In this document: positions 61,161 through 64,000 of the stretch, piece by piece
How the letters are laid out: every line of letters starts with the position of its first letter
Numbering within the stretch: the stretch's first letter is position 1
NCBI GenBank assembly: GCA_963818985.1
Contig: CAWFUJ010000005.1
Span: 1 to 64,000, forward strand
Direction of reading: 5' to 3'
Source of the DNA: JAFEDN01 sp963818985
Lineage (GTDB): Bacteria; Pseudomonadota; Gammaproteobacteria; Coxiellales; Coxiellaceae
Length of the DNA: 64,000 nt
Made by a program: the position numbers and the translations under genes
The notes under the pieces: model-generated
What the model was told of the DNA's origin: nothing
Databases searched by the model: none
Seen by the model: only the letters and a program-made list of their open reading frames with translations

Positions 61161-61940
61161 ATGTTTAAAAAAAGTTGCCGGGCTATTGCTGCCCTGTTAA
61201 TTGGAGCCACTTTTAGCCTGGCAAGTATGGCGCAAGCTAATCCTGAAAATAATACTTTTTCACCACAACAACAACAAGAAATTCAAAAAATTGTTCGCGA
61301 TTATTTAATCAATAATCCAGAAGTTTTGGTTGAAGTGTCTCAGTCATTGCAAGATAAAGAACTATCTAAAGCCAAATCGCAAGCACTACAAGGAATTACT
61401 AGTAATAAAGAAAAATTATTTAATGACCCTGCATCCCCCTTCACTGGAAATGCCAATGGCGATGTCATGATTGTTGAATTCTTTGACTATCAATGTGGGC
61501 ACTGCAAAGAAATGCAACCGGTCATTGAATCGCTATTAGCAAAGAATAAAAATGTAAAAATTATTTATAAAGAATTCCCAATTTATGGCGCCAGTTCTAA
61601 CTTTGCTTCGAAAGCTGCTTTAGCTGCCGCCAAACAAAATAAATATCTAGAATTTCATAATGCATTATTTAAAGTTTCGGGCGCATTGAATGAGCACAAA
61701 GTTCTGGAAGTGGCTAAATCGGTCAATTTAAACCTCGATCAATTAAAAAAAGATATGAATGATCCCTCCATCAAAAATGAAATGACACAAAATTATGATT
61801 TAGCCAAGGCATTAAGTTTAATAGGAACACCCAGTTTTGTGCTTGGTAATAAGGCATTGACTCAATTTGATTTTATTCCCGGCGCTGTTCCTGCTCAATT
61901 GTTTCAACAAACTATTGAGAAAATTGGCCAAAATAAATAG
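61161..61940 (+). CDS. com1: Com1-like DsbA-family thiol-disulfide protein
   Basis: Exported thioredoxin-fold protein resembling the 27-kDa outer membrane-associated immunogen Com1 of Coxiella burnetii. A signal peptide ends near AQAN (residue ~27). An N-terminal helical extension (residues ~33-85) precedes the thioredoxin fold with the CGHC active site at residues 112-115 and a cis-Pro in GTPSFVLGN. 259 residues. Strong AAGGAG ribosome-binding site. Follows rpoH and precedes glyQ, which fits the gene order I recall around com1 in Coxiella. Function probably in disulfide formation or isomerisation in the periplasm. Confidence 0.9.
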   Translation: MFKKSCRAIAALLIGATFSLASMAQANPENNTFSPQQQQEIQKIVRDYLINNPEVLVEVSQSLQDKELSKAKSQALQGITSNKEKLFNDPASPFTGNANGDVMIVEFFDYQCGHCKEMQPVIESLLAKNKNVKIIYKEFPIYGASSNFASKAALAAAKQNKYLEFHNALFKVSGALNEHKVLEVAKSVNLNLDQLKKDMNDPSIKNEMTQNYDLAKALSLIGTPSFVLGNKALTQFDFIPGAVPAQLFQQTIEKIGQNK

Positions 61941-61948
61941 TCAGCGGC

Positions 61949-62851
61949 ATGGCCATCATTAGCTTTCAACATATGATCTTGCTGCTCCAACAATATTGGG
62001 CCCAGCAAGATTGTGTGTTGTTACAACCTTTTGATATGGAAGTGGGCGCTGGGACTTTTCATCCGGGTACTTTTTTGCGAGCTATAGGGCCGGAACCTTG
62101 GCGGGCAGTCTTTGTTCAGCCCTCTCGACGACCTGCAGATGGCCGTTATGGGGATAATCCAAATCGAGTTCAGCATTATTACCAATTGCAGGTCATGCTC
62201 AAACCTTCCCCAGATAATATTCAAGAGCTTTATCTTAACTCCCTAAAATACTTGGGAGTTGATCCTTTAGAACATGATATTCGTTTTGTTGAGGATAATT
62301 GGGAATCACCAACCTTAGGTGCTTGGGGCTTAGGCTGGGAGGTTTGGCAAGATGGGATGGAAATCAGTCAATTCACTTACTTTCAACAAGTAGGCGGTTT
62401 AGATTGTCATCCTGTGAGTGGCGAGCTGACCTATGGTTTGGAACGTCTAGCTATGTTTTTACAAGGAGTGGATAATCTCTTTGATTTAATTTGGATGGAA
62501 AATCAATCCACCAAAATCACTTATGGAGATGTGTTTCATCAAAATGAAGTTGAAATGTCAACCTATAATTTTAAACAAGCCAATGTCGAACTACTTTTCA
62601 AGCAATTTGATAGTTATGAACAAGAAGCCGCACGCTTAATCATCGAACAATTACCCCTGGCTGCCTATGAAATGGTGCTAAAAGCTTCACATACCTTCAA
62701 TTTATTAGATGCACGGCATGCGATTGCGGTAACCGAAAGACAGCGGTACATGTTGAGAATTAGAAAATTAGCTCAAGCCGTTGCAGAAGCATACCTTCAA
62801 ATGCGTGAACGCTTAGGTTTTCCTTTATTGGAAAAAGTTGCCCATGGATAA
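61949..62851 (+). CDS. glyQ: Glycyl-tRNA synthetase alpha subunit
   Basis: Catalytic (class II) subunit of the bacterial alpha2beta2 GlyRS. Diagnostic blocks: LLQQYWAQQDCVLLQPFDMEVGAGTFHPGTFLRAIGPEPW near the start, QPSRRPADGRYGDNPNR and GLGWEVWQDGMEISQFTYFQQVGG. 300 residues. Overlaps the glyS start by 8 bases. Start ATG 61949, 8 bases after the com1 stop. Confidence 0.97.
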   Translation: MAIISFQHMILLLQQYWAQQDCVLLQPFDMEVGAGTFHPGTFLRAIGPEPWRAVFVQPSRRPADGRYGDNPNRVQHYYQLQVMLKPSPDNIQELYLNSLKYLGVDPLEHDIRFVEDNWESPTLGAWGLGWEVWQDGMEISQFTYFQQVGGLDCHPVSGELTYGLERLAMFLQGVDNLFDLIWMENQSTKITYGDVFHQNEVEMSTYNFKQANVELLFKQFDSYEQEAARLIIEQLPLAAYEMVLKASHTFNLLDARHAIAVTERQRYMLRIRKLAQAVAEAYLQMRERLGFPLLEKVAHG

Positions 62852-64000
62852 ACAAGATTTATTATTAGAAATCGGTTGTGAAGAACTGCCAACACATGCG
62901 GTAAAGTCGCTGGCAAACGAATTGTCTTCTCGTCTACGTGGAGTTCTGGCATTAAATAAATTTACTACTGGGCCAGAGCAAGTGTTTGCCTCACCGCGAC
63001 GGCTTGCAATTTTAATTAACGATGTAGACAGCCAACAAGTTGCGCGAGTGATCGAGCGGCAAGGGCCTAACTCAAGCCAAGCCTACGATAGCAGCGGCCA
63101 ACCTACGCAAGCGGCTTTAGGATTTGCCCGATCTTGCGGCGTTGAACTTTCCGCCATCACCATAAAAGATAATCGTTTATATTTTAAGGGCGAAAAACCA
63201 GGGCAAAAGACCATAGAAGTCTTGCCCGAGCTGGCGCGATCAGCCATTAGCCAAATGTCAATTACCCGCCCGATGCGTTGGGGAACCCACAGTGCGAGTT
63301 TCGCCCGGCCAGTCCATTGGATTATCCTTCTCTTTGGTAATGAAATTGTAAAAACTCAATTATTTGATATTGGTTCCAGTAATCAAACATTTGGCCATCG
63401 TTTCCATCATCCTGGTCCCCTCACCATCGATAGTCCAAAAGATTATGCCCGAATTTTACGCGACCAAGGTAAAGTGATTGCTAATTTTAAAGAACGTTTG
63501 GAAACAATTCGCCAAGCCATCATCGACACGACCCCGAAGGGGCAAACTGTCGAAATTGACCAAGAGCTGTTGGAGGAAGTGACGTCACTCGTAGAATGGC
63601 CGGTGCCTTTGATGGGTCATTTCAATCCAGAATTTTTAAAGATACCTGCGGAAGTGCTCATCACCTCGATGAAAATTAATCAAAAATATTTTCCGGTTCA
63701 AGATAGTAAAGGACAATTGCAGCCTGCTTTTATATTAATTAGTAATATTCAAGGCAAAGATCCCAAATTAATTGTGCACGGTAATGAACGCGTCTTAAAT
63801 GCGCGTCTTGCTGACGCCGCATTCTTCTTTAAAAATGACTGCCAGCGAAGCTTGCAAAGCCGTCTACCAGATTTAGAACATGTTATTTTTCAAAAGCAAC
63901 TGGGTAGTTTAGCCGATAAAACTAAGCGGATTGTCACGCTTGCAACTTTTATTGCGGAGCAGATCGGCGCTGACGTAAGTATCACCAAACAAGCCGCTCA
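62844..64000 (+). CDS. glyS: Glycyl-tRNA synthetase beta subunit (5' part)
   Basis: Begins ATG at 62844, inside the last codons of glyQ, with MDKQDLLLEIGCEELPTHAV typical of GlyS. Recognisable are the ASPRRLAIL motif and the later SMKINQKYFPVQDSKGQLQPAFI region. The frame is open to the last base of the window, so at least two-fifths of the ~690-residue protein are present and the rest lies outside. Needed with GlyQ for tRNA-Gly charging. Confidence 0.96.
   Translation, partial: MDKQDLLLEIGCEELPTHAVKSLANELSSRLRGVLALNKFTTGPEQVFASPRRLAILINDVDSQQVARVIERQGPNSSQAYDSSGQPTQAALGFARSCGVELSAITIKDNRLYFKGEKPGQKTIEVLPELARSAISQMSITRPMRWGTHSASFARPVHWIILLFGNEIVKTQLFDIGSSNQTFGHRFHHPGPLTIDSPKDYARILRDQGKVIANFKERLETIRQAIIDTTPKGQTVEIDQELLEEVTSLVEWPVPLMGHFNPEFLKIPAEVLITSMKINQKYFPVQDSKGQLQPAFILISNIQGKDPKLIVHGNERVLNARLADAAFFFKNDCQRSLQSRLPDLEHVIFQKQLGSLADKTKRIVTLATFIAEQIGADVSITKQAA

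Noticed and set aside
1..64000. CRISPR arrays, tRNA and rRNA genes.
   Set aside because: The repeats are palindromic and dispersed, not regularly spaced with spacers; no cloverleaf with T-loop GTTCGA and no rRNA-like stretch was recognised in any intergenic region.

Overview
The window reads as chromosomal DNA of a low-GC gammaproteobacterium of the order Legionellales, closest in feel to the Coxiella/Rickettsiella/Berkiella side. This rests on a Com1-like DsbA-type protein directly after rpoH and before glyQ/glyS, a LetA/GacA-type regulator plus csrA, many large orphan proteins with serine-rich low-complexity tails, several frameshifted genes, and a very high load of short palindromic repeats. 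Genus or species cannot be fixed from the sequence alone.

Region by region. 0-8.6 kb is housekeeping: the end of a waaC-type heptosyltransferase, a two-gene unit of unknown role, an L,D-transpeptidase, ubiC-ubiA, metK-ahcY, a frameshifted DUF29 gene and trpS. 8.6-11.3 kb holds a broken small gene and an 801-residue orphan with a Pro/Ser/Thr-rich tail. 11.5-21 kb has prlC, two M16 peptidase-family genes, rsmD, an exported small protein, an exported acetolactate decarboxylase and PBP1A. 21.2-24.4 kb is a tightly overlapping pilM-pilN-pilO-secretin operon ending in a TraF-type S26 peptidase. 24.5-34 kb is the accessory region: vapC with a frameshifted vapB, orphan proteins, a DUF4143 ATPase, an IS10-like insertion sequence, a NodT-type outer membrane factor and an Abi-type pseudogene. 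34-38.8 kb has a frameshifted waaA, a DUF4282 membrane protein, parE and an orphan. 38.9-50 kb has an EamA transporter, an IS630-type remnant, lptD, a LetA/GacA-type regulator, surA-pdxA-rsmA, uspA-sppA, pdxH and a purine nucleoside phosphorylase. 50-64 kb has hpf (with a cold-shock domain), csrA, rpiA, ftsY, an outer membrane barrel, ftsE-ftsX, a 5-kb interruption (orphan, HTH protein, htpX, lemA, a possible DUF6933 protein, ilvE), then rpoH, com1 and glyQ-glyS.

The genes form recognisable cell-envelope groups: LPS (waaC, waaA, lptD with surA), peptidoglycan (PBP1A, L,D-transpeptidase), division (ftsYEX) and envelope/heat stress (rpoH, htpX, lemA, sppA). The regulator at 43.4 kb and csrA at 50.7 kb are the usual ends of a LetAS/Rsm-type switch.

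The most striking non-genic signal is a roughly 125-145 bp three-hairpin repeat (family A here) with seven recognisable copies, one truncated copy, and its first ~26 bases also flanking the IS10-like element in inverted orientation. Its last hairpin keeps a fixed loop-proximal stem while the distal stem changes from copy to copy in a fully compensated way, which implies that the folded structure is what is maintained. Four shorter palindrome families (B: CCCCTCTCCC..GGGAGAGGGG; C: GTCATCCCGC..GCGGGATGAC; D: TACCGGCCTTCGCCGGTA; E: AATGGCGTCA ends) sit at gene ends throughout, sometimes supplying the last codons and the stop codon. No tRNA, rRNA or CRISPR array was seen.
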